Shown here piece after piece: positions 24,112-32,716 of a stretch of DNA of 64,000 nt. The first letter of the stretch is position 1. Each line of letters starts with the position of its first letter. The stretch spans positions 1-64,000 of the forward strand of contig NZ_MUHW01000004.1 in assembly GCF_002007235.1 (NCBI RefSeq), in the 5' to 3' direction. The notes below the pieces were generated by a model. The model was not told where the DNA came from, made no database searches, and was given only the letters and a program-made list of their open reading frames with translations. Made by a program: the position numbers and the translations under genes. The stretch is from Oribacterium sp. C9 (GTDB lineage: Bacteria; Bacillota; Clostridia; Lachnospirales; Lachnospiraceae).

Positions 24112-25398
24112 ATGATCAAAATTTATGAGATGGGAAAGATAAAGGACGAAGAGATCTTCGCCCGTTTTGAGCCGACCAGCAGTGTTGAGGATATCGTAAA
24201 GGATATCATCGCTCATGTGAGAGAAAAGGGTGACGATGCCCTGAGAGAGTACAGCTCTAAGTTCGATCATGTGGATCTTTCGGATTTTCTGGTTACTGAG
24301 GAGGAGATTGAGGCAGCTCTTAATCAGGTGGAGCCTGAGTTCATCGCAGTGCTTGAGGAGGCGGCAGAGAACATCAGTGCGTTCCACAGTAAGCAGGTTA
24401 GAAACAGCTTCATCATGGCAGATAAGCCGGGAGTTATCCTCGGTCAGAGAGTCATCCCGCTTGAAAGGGTAGGTCTTTATGTTCCCGGTGGTACAGCGGC
24501 ATATCCTTCAACTGTTCTTATGGATTCCATTCCTGCAAAGATCGCAGGAGTTTCGGAGATCGTCATGGTTACTCCTCCGAACAGGGAAGGCTCTGTCAAT
24601 CCTTACATCCTTGCAGCGGCACATGTTGCGGGAGTGGGTCGTATCTTTAAGGTTGGTGGCGCGCAGGCTGTTGCAGCACTTGCCTACGGCACTGAGTCTG
24701 TACCGAGAGTTGATAAGATCGTAGGTCCAGGCAATGCTTTCGTGGCGGAGGCAAAGAAGCAGGTCTTCGGACAGGTTGGAATCGACATGATAGCAGGACC
24801 TTCAGAGGTTCTGGTTCTCGCAGACGGAAAGTCGGATCCCCGTTTTGTGGCGGCAGACCTGCTCAGTCAGGCAGAGCATGATAAGAATGCTTCTGCAGTG
24901 CTCATCACAGAATCCATGGAGCTTGCAAAGGCGGTTCAGGAGGAACTGGAGGTTCAGCTTAAGAAGCTGACAAGAGAAGACATTGCTCGTCCATCTATAG
25001 AGAACAACGGAAAGATCATCGTAGCCCGTGATCTCATGGAGGGAATAGAAGCTGCGAACCGCATCGCTCCTGAGCATATGGAGGTTTGTGTGGATCAGCC
25101 TTTCGATTATCTCCCTCTCATAAAGAATGCAGGTTCTGTGTTCCTCGGTCGTTACAATGCTGAGCCTACGGGTGACTACTTCGCAGGTCCTAACCACACA
25201 CTTCCTACATCGGGAACAGCCCGTTTCTATAGTCCGCTGTCTGTAGATGACTTCGTTAAGAAGATGCAGTACAGCTACTACACAAAGGAAGCTCTGGAGA
25301 AGGATTACGACAAGATCTCACTTTTCGCAAATAAGGAAGGTCTCACAGCTCATGCCCGTGCTGTGGATATCAGATTTGGAAAAGAGGACAGGGACTGA
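24112..25398 (+). CDS. hisD: histidinol dehydrogenase
   Basis: 428 residues. It oxidises histidinol to histidine in two NAD-dependent steps. PGGTAAYPSTVLM, VGPGNAFVAEAKK, DMIAGPSEVLVLAD and the zinc-binding QAEHD are in the usual order, and NHTLPTSGTAR with the active-site His lies near residue 360. AAAGGAG precedes the ATG. Confidence 0.95.
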   Translation: MIKIYEMGKIKDEEIFARFEPTSSVEDIVKDIIAHVREKGDDALREYSSKFDHVDLSDFLVTEEEIEAALNQVEPEFIAVLEEAAENISAFHSKQVRNSFIMADKPGVILGQRVIPLERVGLYVPGGTAAYPSTVLMDSIPAKIAGVSEIVMVTPPNREGSVNPYILAAAHVAGVGRIFKVGGAQAVAALAYGTESVPRVDKIVGPGNAFVAEAKKQVFGQVGIDMIAGPSEVLVLADGKSDPRFVAADLLSQAEHDKNASAVLITESMELAKAVQEELEVQLKKLTREDIARPSIENNGKIIVARDLMEGIEAANRIAPEHMEVCVDQPFDYLPLIKNAGSVFLGRYNAEPTGDYFAGPNHTLPTSGTARFYSPLSVDDFVKKMQYSYYTKEALEKDYDKISLFANKEGLTAHARAVDIRFGKEDRD

Positions 25399-25409
25399 GG
25401 AGAACTATT

Positions 25410-26069
25410 ATGATAGCAATAATTGACTATGGAGTAGGAAATCTTTTTTCACTGAAAAGTTCTATAGCATCTATCGGAGCCGAGGCGGTGGTGACATCGG
25501 AAAAGGAGATCATCGATAAGGCAGATCATGTCATACTTCCGGGAGTAGGAGCTTTCGGGGATGCGGTTTCGAAGCTTAGGGACAAGGATCTGTTTTATTT
25601 CGTAAAGGAGCAGGCAGCTACAGGAAAGCCGTTTCTCGGTATATGTCTCGGGATGCAGCTTCTCTTCGACAAGTCCTATGAGTACGGTGAACATGAAGGT
25701 CTGGGACTGGTGCCGGGAGTGGTTAGACCGTTGGAAGGCGATATACCCGAGAATCTGGATATTCCTCACATGGGCTGGAACAGCCTTCATTTCATAGAAA
25801 GGCTGGGACTTTCAAAGGATAAGTGTGATGCCTTTGGTGCTCCTACAGGAAGATCACCGATCTTCAGAAATCTGAATGAGGGAGATCACGTGTATTTCGT
25901 ACATAGCTTTGCCGCCTTTGAGTGCGTAAGAAATCTTACCGCAACAGCGGAGTATGGTTTTCCGCTTACTGCAGCAGTGCAGAATAACAATGTCTATGGC
26001 ACTCAGTTCCATCCGGAGAAGAGCGGTGAGGTAGGCATGAAGATTTTGAAGGCTTTTGCAGAGCTTTGA
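25410..26069 (+). CDS. hisH: imidazole glycerol phosphate synthase, glutaminase subunit
   Basis: 219 residues, class I glutamine amidotransferase. GICLGMQLLF carries the nucleophilic Cys (about residue 80), and GTQFHPEKSG carries the His and Glu of the triad near the C-terminus. VGNLFSLKSSI is the typical HisH N-terminus. It supplies ammonia to HisF, encoded two genes downstream. A short insert (SKDKCDAFGAPTG, about 135-148) is longer than in many homologues. Confidence 0.94.
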   Translation: MIAIIDYGVGNLFSLKSSIASIGAEAVVTSEKEIIDKADHVILPGVGAFGDAVSKLRDKDLFYFVKEQAATGKPFLGICLGMQLLFDKSYEYGEHEGLGLVPGVVRPLEGDIPENLDIPHMGWNSLHFIERLGLSKDKCDAFGAPTGRSPIFRNLNEGDHVYFVHSFAAFECVRNLTATAEYGFPLTAAVQNNNVYGTQFHPEKSGEVGMKILKAFAEL

Positions 26070-26174
26070 TCTTAGTGTGGTGTCATCGCTTTGATACGTG
26101 GTGAACCTGACAACTGACAGAGCTTTCGGGCAAGTGATATTTGGAATGATATTTCTGATATGTGAGGTTGATTG

Positions 26175-26891
26175 ATGATTTTGTTTCCTGCGATTGATTT
26201 ATATGATCATAAGGTAGTGAGGTTACTGAAGGGTGATTATGAAAAAATGACTGTCTACAGTGATGACCCTCTGGCGATAGCAAAGAAGATAGAGGGGATG
26301 GGAGGCAAATGGCTCCATCTCGTGGATCTGGAGGGCGCAAAGGATGGAACCACACCGAACTTCGACGTGGTGAGCTCCATAGCAAAGGATACCGGCCTAA
26401 AGGTAGAGATAGGTGGTGGAATCAGGTCCTTCGAAACTATAGAGAAGTATCTCAATGCAGGGGTTTCGAGAGTCATCCTCGGCACAAAGGCAGTGAAGGA
26501 TCCTGAGTTTCTGAAGGAAGCTGTTTCCAGATGGGGAGAGAAAATAGCGGTAGGAGTCGACGCAAAGAACGGATTAGTTGCTGTAAACGGCTGGTTGGAC
26601 GTACTGGATATCGATATGTTTGATTTCCTTCAGGATATCAGGGAAATAGGTGTGAAGACTGCTATAGTTACAGACATTTCAAAGGACGGTGCCATGAAGG
26701 GTACAAACCTTCCACTCTATGAGAAGCTGTCAGAACTTTCCGGCATAGACATTACCGCATCAGGCGGAGTTTCTACACTTGATGATATAAGGGCACTTAA
26801 GAACATGAATATCTATGGAGCCATACTTGGAAAAGCTATGTACAACGGTGCTATCGAGCTGTCAGAGGCGCTTAAACTGGTGAATTCCTGA
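26175..26891 (+). CDS. hisA: ProFAR isomerase
   Basis: 238 residues, TIM barrel. The ATG at 26175 is preferred over the adjoining TTG because of GAGG 7 bases upstream. The two catalytic aspartates are in PAIDLYDHKVVRL (residue about 8) and AIVTDISKDGAMKG (about 165). EIGGGIRS and TASGGVS are phosphate-binding loops. It isomerises ProFAR to PRFAR, the substrate of HisF-HisH. Confidence 0.94.
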   Translation: MILFPAIDLYDHKVVRLLKGDYEKMTVYSDDPLAIAKKIEGMGGKWLHLVDLEGAKDGTTPNFDVVSSIAKDTGLKVEIGGGIRSFETIEKYLNAGVSRVILGTKAVKDPEFLKEAVSRWGEKIAVGVDAKNGLVAVNGWLDVLDIDMFDFLQDIREIGVKTAIVTDISKDGAMKGTNLPLYEKLSELSGIDITASGGVSTLDDIRALKNMNIYGAILGKAMYNGAIELSEALKLVNS

Positions 26892-26969
26892 ACTGATAAC
26901 AGAGGTTATTCCGGATAGTATTTTATCAGGATCTATGATTTGGCATTTATTGAATGGTGGGAGTGAATC

Positions 26970-27728
26970 ATGATTACGAAGAGAATTATTCCATGTCTTG
27001 ATGTAAGGGACGGGCGTGTTGTAAAGGGTGTGAATTTTGAGGGGCTCAGGGATGTAAACAGTCCTGTGGAGCTCGGAAAGTTCTACAGTGAGTGCGGAGC
27101 AGATGAGCTGGTATTTTATGATATCACGGCTAGCTTTGAAGGACGTAAGCTTTTCACGGATATACTTACGGAGGTGGCAAGTCAGATCTTTATTCCACTG
27201 ACTGTAGGCGGAGGCATTAATACTGTTGACGATTTCGACAGGGTGCTGAAGTGCGGAGCCGACAAGGTTTCTGTGAATTCAGGTGCCATCAAGAATCCTT
27301 CCCTCATCGATGAAGCCGCAAAGAAATACGGTAATCAGTGCGTGGTACTTTCCGTGGATGCGAAGAGAGTTGATGGAGTCTATCATGTTTTTTTAAACGG
27401 AGGACGTGTGGATACCGGAATGGATGCTCTTAAGTGGGTAAAGGAAGGTGTTGAGCGCGGAGCCGGAGAGGTGGTTCTCAATTCCATCGACACCGACGGC
27501 GTGAAGAAGGGCTTCGATCTGGAGATGCTGAAGGCTGTCAATGAGCTGGTGAAGGTTCCTGTCATCGCCTCAGGAGGAGCAGGATCCATTCAGGATTTTG
27601 TTGATCTGTTTAATGAGATCCCTGATATCTCGGCAGGTCTTGCGGCTTCCATATTCCATTTTGGAGAGGTGAAGATAGATGACCTGAAGAAGAGACTGAA
27701 GGAAGAAAACATTCCTGTTAGAATCTAA
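26970..27728 (+). CDS. hisF: imidazole glycerol phosphate synthase, cyclase subunit
   Basis: 252 residues, TIM barrel paralogue of HisA. RIIPCLDVRDGRVVKGVNF with the first catalytic Asp, VGGGIN, VLSVDAKR with the second Asp (about residue 130), and ASGGAGS are diagnostic. It makes imidazole glycerol phosphate and AICAR together with HisH. GGTGGGAG lies before the ATG. Confidence 0.96.
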   Translation: MITKRIIPCLDVRDGRVVKGVNFEGLRDVNSPVELGKFYSECGADELVFYDITASFEGRKLFTDILTEVASQIFIPLTVGGGINTVDDFDRVLKCGADKVSVNSGAIKNPSLIDEAAKKYGNQCVVLSVDAKRVDGVYHVFLNGGRVDTGMDALKWVKEGVERGAGEVVLNSIDTDGVKKGFDLEMLKAVNELVKVPVIASGGAGSIQDFVDLFNEIPDISAGLAASIFHFGEVKIDDLKKRLKEENIPVRI

Positions 27729-27742
27729 GAATGGAGATTCAT

Positions 27743-28123
27743 ATGGCTATCGAAAATTTTGATATCGAAAAAATTAAATTTGATGATAAGGGGCTGGTGC
27801 CATGCATAGTTCAGGACTATGTTACGAAAAGAGTTCTGACTCTTGCTTATATGAATCGTGAATCCCTGGGCATAACTCTTGAAAAGGGCTGTACCTGCTT
27901 CTGGTCACGTTCCAGACAGGAGCTGTGGTTAAAGGGTGCCACCAGCGGCAATTTTCAGCATATCGTCACCATGGAGGCTGATTGCGACAGGGATGCTATT
28001 CTCGTTCAGGTGGTGAAGGATGGTCCGGCGTGTCATAGAGGAAACGACAGCTGTTTCGATGATTCACTTTATAAAGACTGGCAGGAGAACAAGCCGGCGA
28101 GAAATGTAAAAGATGAGATCTGA
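27743..28123 (+). CDS. hisI: phosphoribosyl-AMP cyclohydrolase
   Basis: 126 residues from ATG 27743, which has GGAG 6 bases upstream; the ATG at 27731 lies over that site. It hydrolyses phosphoribosyl-AMP. The signatures TLAYMNRESL, CTCFWSRSRQELWLKG, EADCDRDAILVQV and GPACHRGNDSCF show the zinc Cys and magnesium Asp ligands. It is the HisI part alone: the HisE pyrophosphohydrolase that is often fused or adjacent is missing from this operon. Confidence 0.94.
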   Translation: MAIENFDIEKIKFDDKGLVPCIVQDYVTKRVLTLAYMNRESLGITLEKGCTCFWSRSRQELWLKGATSGNFQHIVTMEADCDRDAILVQVVKDGPACHRGNDSCFDDSLYKDWQENKPARNVKDEI

Positions 28124-28138
28124 AAATAGTCAGCACAT

Positions 28139-28174
28139 AAAGCCTGTTCGTCATTGTATGATGGACAGGCTTTT
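28139..28174 (+). terminator. terminator of the his operon
   Basis: A 14-bp stem (AGCCTGTTCGTCAT with ATGATGGACAGGCT, two G-U pairs), loop TGT, followed by TTTT. Confidence 0.88.
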
Positions 28175-28220
28175 ATTAAAATATAAGTATTTCCGGTATG
28201 ATCCGGGTTTAGGAGGAATA

Positions 28221-28751
28221 ATGGGTAAAACAGTTGAATACATGGATATATATGATGAAAACAGACAGAAGACGGGGCGCATAGCCGACAGAAAGACACC
28301 CCTTAAGAAGGGAGAGTTCATGATGTATGTTCTGGCTATTCTGGAGAGACCGTCTGATGGTAAAATGCTTATAACCCGTCGTGCTCTCGATAAGAAATGG
28401 GCAGCAGGTGCGTGGGAGATCCCTGGCGGAGCATCAATGGCGGGAGAGAGCTCTCTTGAAGCAGTTGCGAGGGAAGTAAAGGAAGAAACAGACCTTGAAA
28501 TTTCAGTCTGTTCGGATGAGCAGAAAATTCCGGTTTTCTCCTACATGAATGAGGATCTCGAAAGAGGGGACAATTATTTCGTGGATATCTATCATTTTGT
28601 TTTTCCTTTTGAAGAAAAGGACGTTAATATCCAGAAATCGGAAGCTATCGATCATAAATTTGCAACTATCGAAGAAATTAAAGAATTGAATGGGAAGTCC
28701 GAGTTCCTGCATTACCGGAGACTGCTTCAGGCACTTGGAATCGAAAAGTGA
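28221..28751 (+). CDS. NUDIX hydrolase
   Basis: 176 residues; start at ATG 28221 behind AGGAGG. The NUDIX box is exact: G-x5-E-x7-REVKEETDLE (GGASMAGESS to about residue 90). The N-terminal YMDIYDENRQKTGRI with a later KKGEFMMYVLAIL resembles the type I isopentenyl-diphosphate isomerase-like NUDIX branch common in Firmicutes. Those proteins hydrolyse nucleoside diphosphate derivatives; the substrate here is not known. It is separated from the his operon by a terminator. Confidence 0.85.
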   Translation: MGKTVEYMDIYDENRQKTGRIADRKTPLKKGEFMMYVLAILERPSDGKMLITRRALDKKWAAGAWEIPGGASMAGESSLEAVAREVKEETDLEISVCSDEQKIPVFSYMNEDLERGDNYFVDIYHFVFPFEEKDVNIQKSEAIDHKFATIEEIKELNGKSEFLHYRRLLQALGIEK

Positions 28752-28755
28752 TGAT

Positions 28756-28914
28756 ATGGAAATAAGAAACTGCGGTAGGATCTGTACCAGGATTTGCGAG
28801 TTGAAAGAGCAGACTGCGAAGTTGTGTACGTATCAGGGCACACTATATGTGCAATGTATGAACAAAACAGGCAGGGAGGAGGATTATGCTGAATATAGAA
28901 AAAATGATGGATGA
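28756..28914 (+). CDS. possible small cysteine-rich protein
   Basis: A 52-codon frame between the NUDIX gene and mscS, overlapping mscS by 29 bases. Its product has five cysteines, at 6, 10, 14, 24 and 34, three of them spaced by four residues. No good ribosome binding site is seen (GTGATGAT only). It may be chance. Confidence 0.25.
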   Translation: MEIRNCGRICTRICELKEQTAKLCTYQGTLYVQCMNKTGREEDYAEYRKNDG

Positions 28915-29698
28915 GATCGTAAGTTTATGCACTCAGGCGGGTGGTAAGCTTTTACTGGCGCTGCTTATATTTATAATCGGGCGCTTCGCCATCAGGTACA
29001 TCATGCAGATGGTCAGGAAGCTGCATGCCATTTCCATAGCAGATAAAACAGTAGCCACCTTTGTGATCAGCGGTGTGAATATCCTTTTGGACATCGTCAT
29101 GATACTTAGTATCATAAATGTTCTGGGAGTTCCCATGGCATCAGTGATCACGGTGCTGGCTTCGGCGGGTATGGCGATAGGACTTTCTTTACAGGGAGCT
29201 CTCTCAAACATCGCCGGAGGCATCATGCTTCTCATTTTCAGACCCTTCAATGTTGGTGAGTATATCCTTGCAAACGGAGTTGAGGGCAATGTCAAAGCTA
29301 TCAGCATCATGTACACCACACTACTCACCAACGACAACAAAAAGATAATGATCCCAAACGGGGAGCTTATGAATAAGAGCATTACAAATTTTTCCTGTGA
29401 GGAATTCAGAAGAGTGGATCTTCAGTTCAGTACAGGAAAGGGCGAAGACATTGACAGAGTACGAAGCATACTGCTTGATGCCATGGAGGCTAATGCCAAA
29501 GTACTGAAGGATGCACCCGTCCACAAGGCATTTGCGTCCATAGACGGAGGAACCAATGAATCCATGATCTTTACGGCGAGAGCATGGGTGAAGACCGTCG
29601 ACTACTGGGATGTCTACTATGAACTGATGCAGGAGATCACGAGGAAGTTCAAGGAAGCGGGAATCTCCGCCCCTGCAGTCAGGATGATACAGCAGTGA
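28886..29698 (+). CDS. mscS: small-conductance mechanosensitive channel (MscS family)
   Basis: 270 residues. Three N-terminal membrane segments (about 15-35, 50-75, 80-110); the third is the Gly/Ala-rich pore helix ASVITVLASAGMAIGLSLQGALSNIAGG in short pieces, the core MscS signature. RPFNVGEYIL starts the cytoplasmic beta domain, followed by PNGELMNKSITNFS and the alpha/beta vestibule. It releases solutes on hypo-osmotic shock. GGAGGAGG precedes the ATG. Confidence 0.93.
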   Translation: MLNIEKMMDEIVSLCTQAGGKLLLALLIFIIGRFAIRYIMQMVRKLHAISIADKTVATFVISGVNILLDIVMILSIINVLGVPMASVITVLASAGMAIGLSLQGALSNIAGGIMLLIFRPFNVGEYILANGVEGNVKAISIMYTTLLTNDNKKIMIPNGELMNKSITNFSCEEFRRVDLQFSTGKGEDIDRVRSILLDAMEANAKVLKDAPVHKAFASIDGGTNESMIFTARAWVKTVDYWDVYYELMQEITRKFKEAGISAPAVRMIQQ

Positions 29699-29711
29699 AA
29701 AGGATTTTTTG

Positions 29712-30560
29712 ATGGATAAATTTGATATAGACGACATAATTGACGAGCGTAAGACGCTTTATACAACAGAAGACCCACTGACAGGGAAGATAGAGGTCTG
29801 CGAAGGGTACTATGACGAAGAATACATGCGTTTTCTTCTGGTGGATGGTTCCATGCAGTCGGCGGAGCTTGTTGAAAGAGATGGCGAGTTGGAGCTTCCA
29901 TTCGATTATATGGAGAGCTTTAACTGGATTTTCAGGCTGAATAAGAACATAAGGCGGACTCTTCTCATAGGCGGCGGTGGGTTTGCTTATCCGAAGTATT
30001 ATCTGGAGAAGTTTCCGAACCGTTATATCGACGCAATAGAGATAAGCCAGACAGTTATCGATGTTGCCAGGGGATATTTCGGACTGAGTGAGCTGGAGGA
30101 GAAGGCCGGAGAGCATCTCAGGATCATAGTAGGAGATGGTAATGCCTATCTCATTGATCTGGCGCTGAAGATCAGAAGCTGTGAAAACAAGATGGAAGCT
30201 TCAGAAAAAGATACCGAAGCTCAAAATACAAAGAACGGGTCCGGTATGATCTCGAAACCGGAAAAAGACTCTTTGAAATATGATGTCATCATAAATGATG
30301 CCTTCGTGGGACATAAGTCCAGCTCACTGCTGAAAAAATCTGCAGAGCTCATAAAGACATGTCTCAATGAAAATGGAATATATGCCGCAAATATGGTGAT
30401 CCCTCTTAAAGGACCGGGCTCTCTGCAGCCGAAAAAGGATATGGAGGTCTTCGCAGAGGTCTTCAATTACACATTCCTTCTTCCATGCGATGATGAGTTG
30501 AATCCATATGCACCACAAAACTGCGTGTTTTTCGCTTCAGATTCGCCGTTTGAGATGTGA
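29712..30560 (+). CDS. spermidine synthase-like protein
   Basis: 282 residues; start at ATG 29712 behind AAGGA. The central Rossmann fold shows LLIGGGGFAYPKYYLEKFP as the cofactor loop, AIEISQTVIDVARGYFGL with the acidic adenosine ligand, VGDGNAYL and IINDAFVGH. These are class I methyltransferase/spermidine synthase motifs. A Lys/Glu-rich insert at about 160-188 is unlike the standard enzyme. True spermidine synthases use D..GGGDG and a YD aspartate pair; here the loop is GGGGFA, so polyamine synthesis is doubtful. It starts 13 bases after mscS. Confidence 0.65.
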   Translation: MDKFDIDDIIDERKTLYTTEDPLTGKIEVCEGYYDEEYMRFLLVDGSMQSAELVERDGELELPFDYMESFNWIFRLNKNIRRTLLIGGGGFAYPKYYLEKFPNRYIDAIEISQTVIDVARGYFGLSELEEKAGEHLRIIVGDGNAYLIDLALKIRSCENKMEASEKDTEAQNTKNGSGMISKPEKDSLKYDVIINDAFVGHKSSSLLKKSAELIKTCLNENGIYAANMVIPLKGPGSLQPKKDMEVFAEVFNYTFLLPCDDELNPYAPQNCVFFASDSPFEM

Positions 30561-30650
30561 AATCAGCCAAGACCGGATCAGGCGGGGGTTATCAGTCACA
30601 TATTCATAGAATTTTATGGATGTATAAAAGCTTCAATTTTGGAGGTCTGA

Positions 30651-31601
30651 ATGGAAATAAAAGCAAACTATCATACACACACCACTTTCTGTGATGGTTC
30701 GGATACTGCAGAGGATGTAGTTAAAGAAGCAATAAAAAAGGGCTTCACTCATCTCGGATTCAGCGGTCACATCGATCCCGGTGTCAGAATGGATTTTTCG
30801 GAATATGACAAAGAGATAAGACGTTTACAGAAGTGTTACAAGGGAAAGCTTGACATCATTCGGGGCGTTGAGCTTGATAATGCCTACGATCCGAAAGCAG
30901 TGCCGGGAGTTGAATATTACATCGGTTCTACTCATTTTATTCCTGTACCGGGAAGTGAAGTCTGGGAAAGAACAGTTGAGAACGGAACCCATCTTGAGAC
31001 AGATCCGGATTCAGGACTCTGCGGAGTGGACGGAAGTGTCGAAGTTCTTCATGATAAATGTAAAAAATATTTCAATGGGGATTTCTATGAGATGTCAGCG
31101 AGATATTTTGAGTTCGAGTCCCTTATCTGTGAACGAATGAGCCCTGCTTTTATAGGACACTTTGATCTCATCACTAGATTCAATGACCTCTCGAAGGAGG
31201 ACGGTGGACATTTTCTTTCCGAGACCTCTGAGAACTATCTGAGACCGGCGAGAAAAGCCCTTGATAAGCTTGTCAGGTACGGCATACCCTTTGAGATGAA
31301 CTGCGGTGCCGTAAACAGAGGCAGGAAGAAAGATGCATATCCGGGACCGGAGCTGCTTAAGTACCTTTGTGAAATCGGAGGTGAGATCCTTATTTCATCT
31401 GATGCCCATCAGAAAGAGCTTCTGGATGGGTGCTTTGAAGAGGCATTGGCAAGCGCAAAAAGTGCCGGATTTGAACATGTGAACATCCTTGTGAGAAATC
31501 CGGGAGATAAGTATGATGCCGGAATCTACAGACAGGCTAAGAATACACGTGATTCTGAAGGGGGATGCCTGTATTGGGAAAAAATAAAGATTCCTGAATG
31601 A
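30651..31601 (+). CDS. hisK: histidinol-phosphatase, PHP family
   Basis: 316 residues. The PHP metal-binding motifs are in order: NYHTHTTFCDG, LGFSGHID, GVELDN, IGSTHF, GHFDL and SSDAHQKE. HisK enzymes of this family hydrolyse histidinol phosphate to histidinol, the step otherwise absent from the his operon 2.5 kb upstream. The protein is somewhat longer than usual (250-280). GGAGG precedes the ATG. Confidence 0.85.
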   Translation: MEIKANYHTHTTFCDGSDTAEDVVKEAIKKGFTHLGFSGHIDPGVRMDFSEYDKEIRRLQKCYKGKLDIIRGVELDNAYDPKAVPGVEYYIGSTHFIPVPGSEVWERTVENGTHLETDPDSGLCGVDGSVEVLHDKCKKYFNGDFYEMSARYFEFESLICERMSPAFIGHFDLITRFNDLSKEDGGHFLSETSENYLRPARKALDKLVRYGIPFEMNCGAVNRGRKKDAYPGPELLKYLCEIGGEILISSDAHQKELLDGCFEEALASAKSAGFEHVNILVRNPGDKYDAGIYRQAKNTRDSEGGCLYWEKIKIPE

Positions 31602-31759
31602 CATTTCTGAATACAATGAGGGAAAAAAGGCACATTATCAGAAAAAAACAGCGCAGGTAGCCACAGGGGTACTATCCGATTGTGTATACAATTTGATATA
31701 AATGTATGCGTTAGCAATTTGCCGGTGATCTGGCAGAAAACAACATATCGGAGGTAACT

Positions 31760-32557
31760 ATGAAAAAAACTTTTTTGACTGTGATGCTTGCAGGTGTAAT
31801 CAGTAGCTTTATGCTTTCAGGATGCGGCGGTTCATCTACTGCTCCGGAGGCAACAACAGCAGCTCAGACTACAGCAGCTGAAACAACAGCTGCACAGACC
31901 ACAGCGGCTGAAACAACAGCTGCAGCTTCAGAAGCAGGATCACTTACATTTGAGGACCTTCAGGACAATTATAAGATCCTGACTGATGTTTATGGTAAGG
32001 TTGAGGATCTTTATTTAAATGACAAGATCGAACAGGACGATAACATTGAGGCTCTTCTGACTCAGGCTAAGGATATTATCAGCGAGATGGGTGAATTAAG
32101 CGAGGCTGATTTCACAAACAGCAAGGATTTCCAGGACATCAATGACGCTATGGTAAAGATCATCGAAGGTCTTGGCAATGTTGTTGATGGAATGACTGTT
32201 AAGGATTCAGAGGCTGAGACAGTAGCTGATGCCAATTCTGATGTTAAGTATGTTGATGGATTTTATGCCACCGACGGTAACGGCAGCGATTTTATGATCG
32301 CTTTCTATGAGGGTGCTGCCGGTGATGTTGCTTACATCAATGACGGTAGTGATGAAGCAGTTGCAGAGTACAGTGTTGAAAAGGCTAATCTGGATGATGG
32401 TACAGAGTATCTTCTTGTTACTGTAGGACAGACAAAGATCGGATACGTTGAGAATGGCGATGACCTTTATATCGTTGATTCAGATGGAAATATCTACGGA
32501 GCAGCACGTCTTTCAGAGGAAGAGGCAGATGCACTTTATCAGGCTGTTGCTAAGTAA
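31760..32557 (+). CDS. surface lipoprotein with Thr/Ala-rich linker
   Basis: 265 residues. The signal peptide ends in a lipobox LSGC (Cys22), so it is exported and lipid-anchored. Residues about 30-60 are a Thr/Ala linker made of repeated TTAAE/TTAAQ units. The rest has two parts: a helical segment (about 65-140, acidic) and a beta-rich C-terminal domain (about 150-265) without a recognised family. It may be a substrate-binding or envelope-stress protein; no ligand can be inferred. GGAGG precedes the ATG and a terminator follows. Confidence 0.8.
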   Translation: MKKTFLTVMLAGVISSFMLSGCGGSSTAPEATTAAQTTAAETTAAQTTAAETTAAASEAGSLTFEDLQDNYKILTDVYGKVEDLYLNDKIEQDDNIEALLTQAKDIISEMGELSEADFTNSKDFQDINDAMVKIIEGLGNVVDGMTVKDSEAETVADANSDVKYVDGFYATDGNGSDFMIAFYEGAAGDVAYINDGSDEAVAEYSVEKANLDDGTEYLLVTVGQTKIGYVENGDDLYIVDSDGNIYGAARLSEEEADALYQAVAK

Positions 32558-32613
32558 TATCTGTTTTTGCTGATGTGTTCAGTGATTTTCAAAGCTAAAT
32601 AAAGATGTTTATG

Positions 32614-32657
32614 GAAGTGGCATTCGAGTGATGAAAAAGCTCGGATGCTGCTTCTTT
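32614..32657 (+). terminator. rho-independent terminator of the lipoprotein gene
   Basis: GAAGTGGCATTCGAG pairs with CTCGGATGCTGCTTC across an 11-base loop with central mismatches. A short T-rich run follows. Confidence 0.6.
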
Positions 32658-32716
32658 ATGGGCATAGTTTGCATTAAAATATTATCATGAAATGATTTGA
32701 TGGGAGGACGCGCCTT

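Noticed and set aside
31850-31925. Tandem repeats in the lipoprotein gene as a phase-variation tract
   Set aside because: The units are multiples of three and diverged, coding a Thr/Ala linker; slippage would change linker length, not frame.
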